A stretch of DNA of 10,908 nt from Candidatus Bathyarchaeota archaeon (GTDB taxonomy: Archaea > Thermoproteota > Bathyarchaeia > TCS64), in contig JAUWLH010000034.1 in the NCBI GenBank assembly GCA_030613835.1, positions 1-10,908 on the forward strand, given 5' to 3'. Each line of letters starts with the position of its first letter. Within the stretch, counting starts at the first letter, position 1. Position numbers and translations under genes: made by a program. Shown here one piece after another: positions 5,992 to 10,908 of the stretch. The notes beneath the pieces were generated by a model. That model did not search any database and was not told the DNA's origin. It saw only the letters and a list, made by a program, of their open reading frames with translations.

Positions 5992-7200
5992 TTATCTGGT
6001 CCTCGTCCAGTCCCTTCCGAGAGTCTCACGAGCGATTACGATCTTCTGGATGTTAGCAGATCCTTCTGCTCCGATGCAGTAGCTCATGACCCCCCTGAAT
6101 CCCATATCTAGTGGGCATTCTTGGGTGTAGCCGTACGCACCGTGCCAATACATTACACGCCTGAACACGTCTAATGCGTGATGTGGGGCAAGGTACTTGA
6201 TCATTGAAAGGTACTTGGATACCTCAAGGGCTGTGAATCTGCCGTTCTTATATTTTTCGTCGAGCATCCAGGCCGTTTTGTAGATAAGTGTCTTGATGGC
6301 CTCATGGTGTGCAACCATATCTGCTAGGTCGAACTGGATTCCCTGATACTTAGCAAGGGGCTGCCCGAAGGCCTCACGCTCCTTGATATAATCCATGCCA
6401 ATCTCTAGGGCCCTTTGTGAGGCACCGATACAGCTTGCTGATACGAGTACACGGGCCGCATCAAAGCCCTCCATTGTGTAGTAAAAGGCCTTATTGGTCT
6501 CTCCCATCTGGTACTCCTCGGGCATGTGTACATTGGTCATCTGGAAGCCCCCAGTGCTGATGGCCATCCTACCCATGTTCTCAAACCTCTTGGTGATCTC
6601 AACGCCATCCCAGTTTAATGGAACGAAAGCCGCGGTCATTCCCCGATGACCAGCCTCCCGATTATTAAAGCCAGTTACAAAGTAGCCACCATCGACTTCA
6701 ACAGCTTCAGCAGTTCCACTGATGTAGCATTTCTCTCCATTAATGTTCCAGCCACCGTCCTTGTGGGGTACAAAGGTTGTCTTGAATCCGGCCACGTCAC
6801 TACCTCCACCTGGCTCTGTTACACCGATGCCCAGGAAGCCGTTTCCGGTTCCAGCGCGCCTGATGTATTTTTCTTTGACTGTCTCGCTTGCCAACTTGTT
6901 GATGACATAACCCCAGCTAGCTTGGACTAGGTAGAAGACTGGCGTAGCGACGCTAATGTCTGCGTAACCAAGTTCCTCGGCTCCAATTGTTGCCGTGACC
7001 CAGTCTGCATCCGATCCGCCGTCTTCTTCAGGGAGGGTTAGGCAGAGTAGTCCCAAGTCGCCCATTCCTTTGATGAGTTTCTTGGGCAGCTCATGGTTTG
7101 TATCGTTCTGCCTTACCTGTTCAAGTGTTAAGTTCTTTGAAAGCCATTCGTGAACGGCTTCACGGAACAGATCCTGTTCCTCTGTGAATGTAAAATCCAT
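5992..7200 (-). CDS. Acyl-CoA dehydrogenase
   Basis: This 402-residue flavoenzyme oxidises an acyl-CoA to the 2,3-enoyl-CoA and passes electrons to an ETF-like acceptor. From the ATG at 7200, the N-terminal helical domain covers about 1-120. The FAD-contact signature is VTEPGGGSD (127-135), followed by the beta domain with INGEKCYISGTAEA (153-166). The C-terminal helical domain contains KEREAFGQPL (273-282) and HGAYGYTQECPLDMGFR (353-369). The glutamate in GAEGSANIQ (Glu379) is at the usual catalytic-base position. The substrate is not predictable. A GTG at 7212 is an alternative start, but it lies inside GGGTGA, which is better read as the ribosome-binding site eight bases before ATG 7200. 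The gene is transcribed divergently from the saccharopine-dehydrogenase-like gene. No ETF genes are in the window. Confidence 0.93.
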   Translation of the reverse strand: MDFTFTEEQDLFREAVHEWLSKNLTLEQVRQNDTNHELPKKLIKGMGDLGLLCLTLPEEDGGSDADWVTATIGAEELGYADISVATPVFYLVQASWGYVINKLASETVKEKYIRRAGTGNGFLGIGVTEPGGGSDVAGFKTTFVPHKDGGWNINGEKCYISGTAEAVEVDGGYFVTGFNNREAGHRGMTAAFVPLNWDGVEITKRFENMGRMAISTGGFQMTNVHMPEEYQMGETNKAFYYTMEGFDAARVLVSASCIGASQRALEIGMDYIKEREAFGQPLAKYQGIQFDLADMVAHHEAIKTLIYKTAWMLDEKYKNGRFTALEVSKYLSMIKYLAPHHALDVFRRVMYWHGAYGYTQECPLDMGFRGVMSYCIGAEGSANIQKIVIARETLGRDWTRTR

Positions 7201-7227
7201 CAATGTTTTCACCCAATGATTGTTTGA

Positions 7228-7249
7228 TTCCTCTTAAGGAAATTTAAGC
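7228..7249 (-). promoter_or_regulatory. Promoter and small palindrome for acyl-CoA dehydrogenase
   Basis: On the minus strand GCTTAAATTTCC (7238-7249) is a TATA-like element about 45 bases before the ATG, predicting a leader of about 20 bases that contains GGGTGA. A 5-bp inverted repeat TTCCT/AGGAA (7228-7232 and 7237-7241) overlaps the downstream edge of the box. Confidence 0.45.
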
Positions 7250-7267
7250 TCTTCTACAGTGATCGAA

Positions 7268-7304
7268 GGAATATTTGTCATCAATCGTTGATTCTAAATA
7301 TTCC
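7268..7304. promoter_or_regulatory. 37-bp dyad (candidate operator) over the promoter of the plus-strand dehydrogenase
   Basis: Outer arms GGAATATTT (7268-7276) and AAATATTCC (7296-7304) are perfect 9-bp inverted repeats. Inner arms ATCAA (7280-7284) and TTGAT (7288-7292) share exactly the same centre (7286), so 14 of 18 opposing positions are complementary, with the only gap at three positions on each side. The right outer arm is also the best TATA-like box (TCTAAATATTCC, 7293-7304) for the gene starting at 7333. A dimeric or tetrameric regulator binding here would block that promoter and could also affect the divergent acyl-CoA dehydrogenase. Confidence 0.6.
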
Positions 7305-7332
7305 CAGTCCAACCCTGTATCAGGTATAATTC

Positions 7333-8502
7333 ATGAGGATCCTAATTTTAGGGTTGGGACTTATGGGCCCAACCATTGCAAAGGACTGCGCTGAGGCTGA
7401 GGATGTTACAAAGGTAACTGGCTGTGATATTGACCAGGCTAGGCTAGATGAGGTTTACGCGTACGTCGATAACCCAAAGTTCGATGTCGAGGTTTTGAGC
7501 GTGCTGGATCATGATAAGATGGTCACCAAGATGAGAAGCTATCATCTGGTGATACATGGTACCACTTCCCGCTTCAGTATGAACGCGTTGAAGGCCGCTA
7601 TCGAGGCAAAGGTGAACATAGTTGATCTGGCTGGAGGAGGGTACCCACAAGAGGGCGAGATATACGACAAGGTCAAGAAAGCTGGCATCACAGCCATCCC
7701 CGGTTGTGGCATCGACCCTGGTCTAATTGACGTCCTCTCAGGTCAGGCAATTAAAAGCTTGGATCAGGCTGACTCCGTAATGTTCGCATGTGGTGGTCTA
7801 CCAAAGGACCCTGAGCCTCCTCTGGACTATAAGATCGTGTTCGGTGGAACGAGGATGCCGGTTCGGCCGGGGCTAGTACCAATGATCGAGGACGGAAAAC
7901 AGGTACAGATGGATAGGTACAGCGAGGTCGAGACGATTAATGTTGATGGCTTAAAGCCAATGGAGGCCTTCACAGATGGATATCCTTCATCTTTACTGAA
8001 GCTCTGCGTCGAGAAGGGCGTAAAGTCATTCAGGGGAAAGACCATTAGGTACGGTGGATTTGTGGAAAAGATTCAGTTCCTAGATGATCTTGGTCTGATA
8101 AGCGAAGAGCCTGTTGATTACGAGGGACACGAGGTGATTCCGAGAGAGCTTTTCCACAAGATCATCTACCCCCTGATTAAGTTCGATACGGATGCGGGTG
8201 ACAGGGATCTAACGGTTCTTCTCATCAAGGTAGAGGGCGTAAAGGATGGGAACGCTACGACCGTCAGTTACGATATGGTTGACTTTTACGACGAGGAAAA
8301 AGGTATTACATCGATGGCAAAGACCACGGGCTACTCTGCTGCGATAATGGCGAGGATGCTTGGAAGAGGAGCGGTTAAGGAGAAAGGGATTCAGTGGCCC
8401 GTTAGGGTAATTCACGGTGACCTTATCGAGGAGCTTCTAAGCGAGCTACGTAAGAGGGGCGTAGAAATAACTGAAACAGTGACGACTAGCAGGGAGGTCT
8501 AG
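7333..8502 (+). CDS. Saccharopine dehydrogenase/lysine 6-dehydrogenase-like NAD(P)-dependent oxidoreductase
   Basis: This 389-residue oxidoreductase belongs to the saccharopine dehydrogenase superfamily. The N-terminal Rossmann fold has the dinucleotide motif GLGLMG (7-12). Asp32 at the end of the second strand (CDID) favours NAD over NADP. The segment PGCGIDPGLIDVLSG (123-137) matches the family's PG-G-DPG-- pattern before the substrate domain. The C-terminal part returns to the Rossmann fold with TTGYSAAIMARMLGRG, as in lysine 6-dehydrogenase-like members. Saccharopine dehydrogenase, lysine or other amino-acid dehydrogenase, and carboxynorspermidine dehydrogenase-type activities are all possible. 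The ATG has AGGT seven bases upstream. No lysine-pathway gene is adjacent; the divergent neighbour is an acyl-CoA dehydrogenase, so a link to amino-acid or acyl-CoA breakdown is inference. A dyad covers its promoter and T-tracts follow it. Confidence 0.85.
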   Translation: MRILILGLGLMGPTIAKDCAEAEDVTKVTGCDIDQARLDEVYAYVDNPKFDVEVLSVLDHDKMVTKMRSYHLVIHGTTSRFSMNALKAAIEAKVNIVDLAGGGYPQEGEIYDKVKKAGITAIPGCGIDPGLIDVLSGQAIKSLDQADSVMFACGGLPKDPEPPLDYKIVFGGTRMPVRPGLVPMIEDGKQVQMDRYSEVETINVDGLKPMEAFTDGYPSSLLKLCVEKGVKSFRGKTIRYGGFVEKIQFLDDLGLISEEPVDYEGHEVIPRELFHKIIYPLIKFDTDAGDRDLTVLLIKVEGVKDGNATTVSYDMVDFYDEEKGITSMAKTTGYSAAIMARMLGRGAVKEKGIQWPVRVIHGDLIEELLSELRKRGVEITETVTTSREV

Positions 8503-8504
8503 AT

Positions 8505-8554
8505 TTAATTTTTCGAATCTAATTTGTCCCTTTCCAGTAATATTTTTTCTTTTG
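8505..8554 (+). terminator. Oligo-T terminator after the saccharopine-dehydrogenase-like gene
   Basis: Within 50 bases after the TAG stop there are two T-tracts: five Ts at 8509-8513, and six Ts then C and four more Ts at 8543-8553. This is a strong archaeal-type termination region. It also separates this gene from the convergent rpoK operon. Confidence 0.6.
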
Positions 8555-8619
8555 GAATAACGTCCAAGCACAATTTTCGTATCCCTATTATGATACTAGA
8601 GATTGGCCTTTTAGAATAT

Positions 8620-8796
8620 TTATGATTGAGATTGTTTGCTATAGATTATCAGTGATGTGAGTGCGGGCACGTGAAAGACGCAAATCTCGAATAAAACGTC
8701 TAGAAAACGGTACTGCGTCCGCTGAATTATCCCAACAATGACCGCTGTGACAGCGAGAACCTGCGTGGTGGTCCTCCAGATGTCGTATTCGCTCAT
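8620..8796 (-). CDS. Small hydrophobic protein encoded directly after rpoK
   Basis: A 58-residue frame runs from ATG 8796 to TAA 8620-8622 and starts 11 bases after the rpoK stop. The protein starts MSEYDIWRTTTQ. It has two hydrophobic stretches (about residues 12-25, VLAVTAVIVGII, and 31-52, ending TSLIIY) separated by a basic turn QRTQYR, which suggests a small membrane protein with one or two membrane passes. Codon choice (AGG arginine, GTC, ATC, CAG) resembles the neighbouring genes. There is no strong ribosome-binding site (GTGGGCC lies near the start), but the close spacing would allow coupled translation with rpoK. I recognise no family. The alternative is a chance open frame in the 305-bp gap between rpoK and the convergent gene. 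Confidence 0.45.
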   Translation of the reverse strand: MSEYDIWRTTTQVLAVTAVIVGIIQRTQYRFLDVLFEICVFHVPALTSLIIYSKQSQS

Positions 8797-8807
8797 TTCA
8801 GGCCCAC

Positions 8808-9077
8808 TTACTTCAGTATTCTGACCTGTTGCAGATCAACAAGAGGGATGTCTTGGAATGATCCATCTGGTAGTGTTCGCCTGATTGTTATGGGCAATAC
8901 CTTTTCGTCGAGTTCCACCACGGCGATTTCAATGGGATCCACCACGTGATCCGGTAGTGGAGCTAGTATTGGTGCGCCGAGAGAAACCTGCAGGGACCTC
9001 GCCCCTACGATTCTTGCCCTCTCAAAGCGGGTCAATTTTGGAGGTCCAATTAATGCGTCCTTTGCCAAGTTAATCAT
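8808..9077 (-). CDS. rpoK: DNA-directed RNA polymerase subunit K (RpoK/Rpb6)
   Basis: RpoK is the archaeal counterpart of eukaryotic Rpb6 and bacterial omega, and helps assemble and stabilise the RNA polymerase clamp. The 89-residue protein has the family core LTRFERARIVGARSLQVSLGAPIL (15-38), then DPIEIAVVELDEKVLPITIRR (48-68), which matches the conserved assembly region. A tail of about 20 residues (LPDGSFQDIPLVDLQQVRILK) follows the core. The ATG at 9077 is chosen; an in-frame TTG at 9092 would add only MIIYK. No clear ribosome-binding site precedes it. It is unusual in not being next to rpsB, enolase or other ribosomal genes. A small membrane-protein frame follows 11 bases after its stop, and an FAH-family gene lies upstream on the same strand. 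Confidence 0.93.
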   Translation of the reverse strand: MINLAKDALIGPPKLTRFERARIVGARSLQVSLGAPILAPLPDHVVDPIEIAVVELDEKVLPITIRRTLPDGSFQDIPLVDLQQVRILK

Positions 9078-9131
9078 CTTGTAAATTATCAAATCCGGTG
9101 CATGCTACCAGACTTGAAACTAAACCTGTAA

Positions 9132-9154
9132 ACAAAAGGCACAGGATATAAACA
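9132..9154 (-). promoter_or_regulatory. rpoK promoter region, containing near-repeat copy 2
   Basis: On the minus strand GTTTATATCC (9144-9153) is a TATA-like element; a start about 25 bases on would leave a leader of about 40 bases to ATG 9077. The whole 23-bp stretch matches 1689-1711 at 20 of 23 positions. Just upstream, AACATTG (9151-9157) and CAATGTT (9178-9184) form a perfect 7-bp inverted repeat, and TTCAATG occurs twice in direct orientation (9167-9173 and 9176-9182). Confidence 0.45.
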
Positions 9155-9217
9155 TTGTCCATGAAGTTCAATGAATTCAATGTTAACGTAAAAGAGGGTT
9201 CCTTTTGGATTGTTTAT

Positions 9218-9240
9218 TTGAAAATATCTTAGAAAAAAGG
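9218..9240 (-). terminator. Oligo-T terminator after the FAH-family gene
   Basis: On the minus strand the sequence after the TAA stop (9246-9248) reads CCTTTTTTCT, with a six-T tract at 9233-9238 followed by a second T-rich patch. This probably separates the FAH gene from rpoK transcription. Confidence 0.6.
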
Positions 9241-9245
9241 GTGTT

Positions 9246-10124
9246 TTAAGAAATAACCTTATTTTTGATTACCCCGACGTTCTGAACCCCAGATTCTATG
9301 ACATCTCCGACCTTCAGTAACCCTAACTCGTGGGCTGCACCGACGCCAGATGGCGTACCCGTGGCGAATATGTCTCCAACCTCCAAGGTGATCCCATCGG
9401 AGAGAGTGCTGATGATGGTGGGTATATCGAAGATCAGGTCCGATGTGTTGGCGTTCTGCCTCATCACTCCATTGACCTTACACCAGATACCCAGCTTGCC
9501 TGGGTCGCCGACCTCGTCGGGCGTTACCAGGTATGGCCCCATCGGGGCGAAGGTGTCCTGGCTCTTTCCACGGTACCACTGGAGGTGCTTCTGCTGGAGA
9601 GCCCTAGCCGATATATCCTGCATCACCATGTAACCAGCGATGTGGGAAAGAGCATCCTCTTTCGCTATGTTCTTGCCCTCTTTGCCGATGACAAAGGCAA
9701 GCTCAACCTCGTAGTCAAGCCTCTCTGTCGCATTGTGGTATAGAACAGGATCAGTTGGGCCAGTAATCGTGGTGGTTGGCTTCGTGAAGAATACCGGGTG
9801 CGGTGGCAGGTCCCTGTCTGACCCACCCTCCTTCACGTGTTCAGCATAGTTTAACCCGAGGCAAACGATGTTCTTCCTGGATCTCGGAATAGGAGCTGCC
9901 AGTTTGAGTCCATCAAGCTTAAGGAGACCATCCACATCACCTGCTTTGATCTTGGCCTCGGCTTTCTTGACTGCCTTTCTCGCCTTCTCCATCCCATCGT
10001 CACCCATATCGAGAAGGCTCAGCATACAGCATGCACCAGTATCCTTCTTGAGATCAATTATATAATCGCCCGCTACGGCCCCGAGCCCATAGCCCTCTTT
10101 CTTGTGGTACGTTAGAATTTTCAT
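9246..10124 (-). CDS. Fumarylacetoacetate hydrolase (FAH) family protein
   Basis: This 292-residue enzyme has the FAH fold, whose members hydrolyse, hydrate or decarboxylate 2-keto or 2,4-diketo acids with a divalent metal (acylpyruvases, oxaloacetate decarboxylases, 2-hydroxyhepta-2,4-diene-1,7-dioate isomerases). Conserved pieces are CLGLNYAEHVKEGG (88-101), PVFFTKPTTTITGP (110-123), the metal ligands Glu139, Glu141 and Asp170 (DYEVELAFVIG and MVMQDISAR), RGKSQDTFAPMGP (185-197, with Lys187) and TGTPSGVG (255-262). All catalytic residues look intact, so it should be active. The N-terminal part (1-75) is the usual variable cap region. The exact substrate cannot be told. No strong ribosome-binding site precedes the ATG, and a TATA-like box about 28 bases upstream suggests a leaderless mRNA. 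The hotdog thioesterase is divergent from it. Confidence 0.92.
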   Translation of the reverse strand: MKILTYHKKEGYGLGAVAGDYIIDLKKDTGACCMLSLLDMGDDGMEKARKAVKKAEAKIKAGDVDGLLKLDGLKLAAPIPRSRKNIVCLGLNYAEHVKEGGSDRDLPPHPVFFTKPTTTITGPTDPVLYHNATERLDYEVELAFVIGKEGKNIAKEDALSHIAGYMVMQDISARALQQKHLQWYRGKSQDTFAPMGPYLVTPDEVGDPGKLGIWCKVNGVMRQNANTSDLIFDIPTIISTLSDGITLEVGDIFATGTPSGVGAAHELGLLKVGDVIESGVQNVGVIKNKVIS

Positions 10125-10148
10125 GATACCTGATACGGCGCTGTCGTT

Positions 10149-10160
10149 GATTTAACGTTA
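10149..10160 (-). promoter_or_regulatory. TATA-like box for the FAH gene (likely leaderless)
   Basis: On the minus strand AACGTTAAATC centres about 28 bases before the FAH ATG, which would place the transcript start at or very near the start codon. The 83-bp gap to the divergent thioesterase start must also contain that gene's promoter. Confidence 0.4.
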
Positions 10161-10207
10161 TTGAGTTTGGGGCAACCCTCAAAATGGGGCTGGAGGTATT
10201 ATGGGAT

Positions 10208-10600
10208 ATGGATATCAAGACACATCAACTGGCCAACAAATCAATACTTGGCACACCTGTCGAGATAATCGATGGCGTATCAGCGGTTGTAGAGCTGATA
10301 ACGGATGACATCATGGTGATCGATGGAAATGGCTTGGTTCACGGGGGATTCGCCTACGGGTTAGCAGATTATACCGCGATGCTGGCTGTAAATCATCCCA
10401 ACGTTGTTCTAGGCAGGTCAGAGTCGCGTTTCATCGCACCTGTGCAAGAGGGCGAAAAGATGAGGGCGGAGGCTTATGTTGAATCTGTTGATGGCTCCAA
10501 ATATGTAGTTAAAGTTGAAATTTCTGTTAACGAAAATATGGTCTTTAAAGGAAAATTTATTTGCTATGTGTTAGATGTACATGTACTTGACAGAGCCTAG
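10208..10600 (+). CDS. Hotdog-fold thioesterase, PaaI/YbgC-like
   Basis: This 130-residue single-domain hotdog protein probably hydrolyses an acyl-CoA thioester in the cytoplasm. The hallmark is VHGGFAYGLADYTAMLAVN (44-62), where the HGG loop and Asp54 on the following helix correspond to the PaaI-type active site. The strands SESRFIAPVQEGEKMRAEAYVES and KYVVKVEISVNENMVFKGKFICYVL follow. Length is normal for a monomer unit that would assemble as a dimer or tetramer. An upstream in-frame ATG at 10184 would add eight residues, but GGAGGT at 10192-10197 sits ten bases before ATG 10208 and favours the shorter form. FapR-like ligand sensing by the same fold is less likely because no DNA-binding domain is attached. 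It is divergent from the FAH gene, so both could act on related acyl intermediates. Confidence 0.85.
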   Translation: MDIKTHQLANKSILGTPVEIIDGVSAVVELITDDIMVIDGNGLVHGGFAYGLADYTAMLAVNHPNVVLGRSESRFIAPVQEGEKMRAEAYVESVDGSKYVVKVEISVNENMVFKGKFICYVLDVHVLDRA

Positions 10601-10603
10601 TTT

Positions 10604-10669
10604 CCCGCTTTTAAACCCTCGGCTAACACTTATATGCAATAATTCTGAATATGAGGAAGTTTAAACGGG
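10604..10669. promoter_or_regulatory. Promoter and candidate operator of the BlaI-like gene
   Basis: CACTTATATGCAA (10628-10640) contains a TATA-like element about 45 bases before ATG 10677. The perfect 8-bp palindrome GTTTAAAC (10659-10666) falls at the predicted transcription start. Together with GGG it forms an imperfect inverted repeat with CCCG and TTTAAAC at 10604-10616, two extra bases interrupting the left arm. Autorepression through such a site is typical of the BlaI/MecI family, but here it is inference. The left arm also contains a short T-tract that could end the thioesterase transcript. Confidence 0.45.
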
Positions 10670-10676
10670 TGATACC

Positions 10677-10908
10677 ATGCCACTAGTAATTGATCCAACA
10701 AAAAACGGTTTCGAGAAAGTACTCCGCGAATATCAAATAGAATCACTAAAACTCATTTGGGCCCACAAAGGCGACGGCATGACCTCAAGGGAGGTCTACC
10801 TCGCAGTAAATGAGGTGCTTGGCGCTAAATCAGTAAGCAGAGCATCCATCATCAACTTCCTCAACGCTATGTGCGACGAGGGGGTCCTTGATTTCGAGGA
10901 AGAGACAT
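10677..10908 (+). CDS. BlaI/MecI/CopY-like winged-helix transcriptional regulator (3' end outside window)
   Basis: The first 77 residues of this protein are present. They fit the penicillinase-repressor family: an initial helix ESLKLIWAHKGDGMTSREVYLAVNEVLG (about 22-49), then the recognition helix SVSRASIINFLNAMCDEGVLDF (52-73) that leads into the wing. Such proteins bind palindromic operators as dimers. The initiation region is convincing, with GGTGA four bases before the ATG and a TATA-like box upstream. The target genes are unknown; the protein may control itself and either neighbour. The missing C-terminal part would show whether a sensor domain or metal-binding residues are present. Confidence 0.7.
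   Translation, partial: MPLVIDPTKNGFEKVLREYQIESLKLIWAHKGDGMTSREVYLAVNEVLGAKSVSRASIINFLNAMCDEGVLDFEEET

Noticed and set aside
7201..7212. GTG start four codons upstream for acyl-CoA dehydrogenase
   Set aside because: The GTG lies within GGGTGA, which is positioned as the ribosome-binding site for ATG 7200.
9330..9743. Plus-strand open frame of 137 codons inside the FAH gene
   Set aside because: It lies opposite conserved active-site segments of the FAH protein and has no start-site signals of its own.
1..10908. CRISPR arrays, transposons, integrases, toxin-antitoxin or defence genes
   Set aside because: No regularly spaced repeats, terminal inverted repeats or recognisable mobile-element or defence proteins were seen on either strand.

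Overview
The window is from an archaeon. It carries archaeal information-processing genes (RNA polymerase subunit RpoK, prefoldin beta), a PhoU protein fused to an AbrB/SpoVT DNA-binding domain, and a DHH phosphoesterase of archaeal type. Upstream regions show TATA-like boxes, and transcripts appear to end in oligo-T tracts rather than classic hairpins. Base composition is moderate. The acyl-CoA dehydrogenase, the FAH-family hydrolase and the hotdog thioesterase suggest a heterotroph that handles acyl-CoA or organic acids. An Asgard, Thermoplasmata or Bathyarchaeia-type lineage would fit, but nothing in the window decides between them.

Layout. Positions 1-479 hold broken coding sequence on the plus strand that I cannot assign to a family. 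It is followed by a stem-loop at 481-518 that it shares with the convergent phoU gene. Positions 495-5714 form a minus-strand block read as prefoldin beta, DHH phosphoesterase, EcfA (two fused ABC ATPases), EcfT and AbrB-PhoU. The ECF pair overlaps by four bases (ATGA) and has its own promoter just after the DHH gene. PhoU has its own long leader containing a bulged stem-loop. Positions 5992-8502 hold a divergent pair: an acyl-CoA dehydrogenase (minus) and a saccharopine/lysine-6-dehydrogenase-like oxidoreductase (plus). Between them lies a strong 37-bp dyad over the plus-strand promoter. Positions 8620-9077 hold rpoK followed by a small, apparently uncatalogued ORF for a 58-residue hydrophobic protein. 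Positions 9246-10600 hold a second divergent pair: an FAH-family hydrolase (minus) and a PaaI-like hotdog thioesterase (plus). The window ends inside a BlaI/MecI-like winged-helix regulator whose leader carries a perfect GTTTAAAC palindrome.

How the genes fit together. EcfA and EcfT form the energising half of an ECF vitamin or metal importer. No substrate-binding S component is visible, so the module probably serves S proteins encoded elsewhere. Prefoldin beta beside a DHH phosphoesterase is a familiar archaeal neighbourhood. The four metabolic enzymes lie in two divergent pairs and could act on CoA-bound or keto-acid intermediates, but no shared pathway can be proven from sequence alone.

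No defence system, CRISPR array, integrase, transposase, tRNA or rRNA was found. The most unusual items are the dyad at 7268-7304, the small ORF after rpoK, the degraded plus-strand region at the left edge, and a 23-bp near-repeat shared by two distant intergenic regions.
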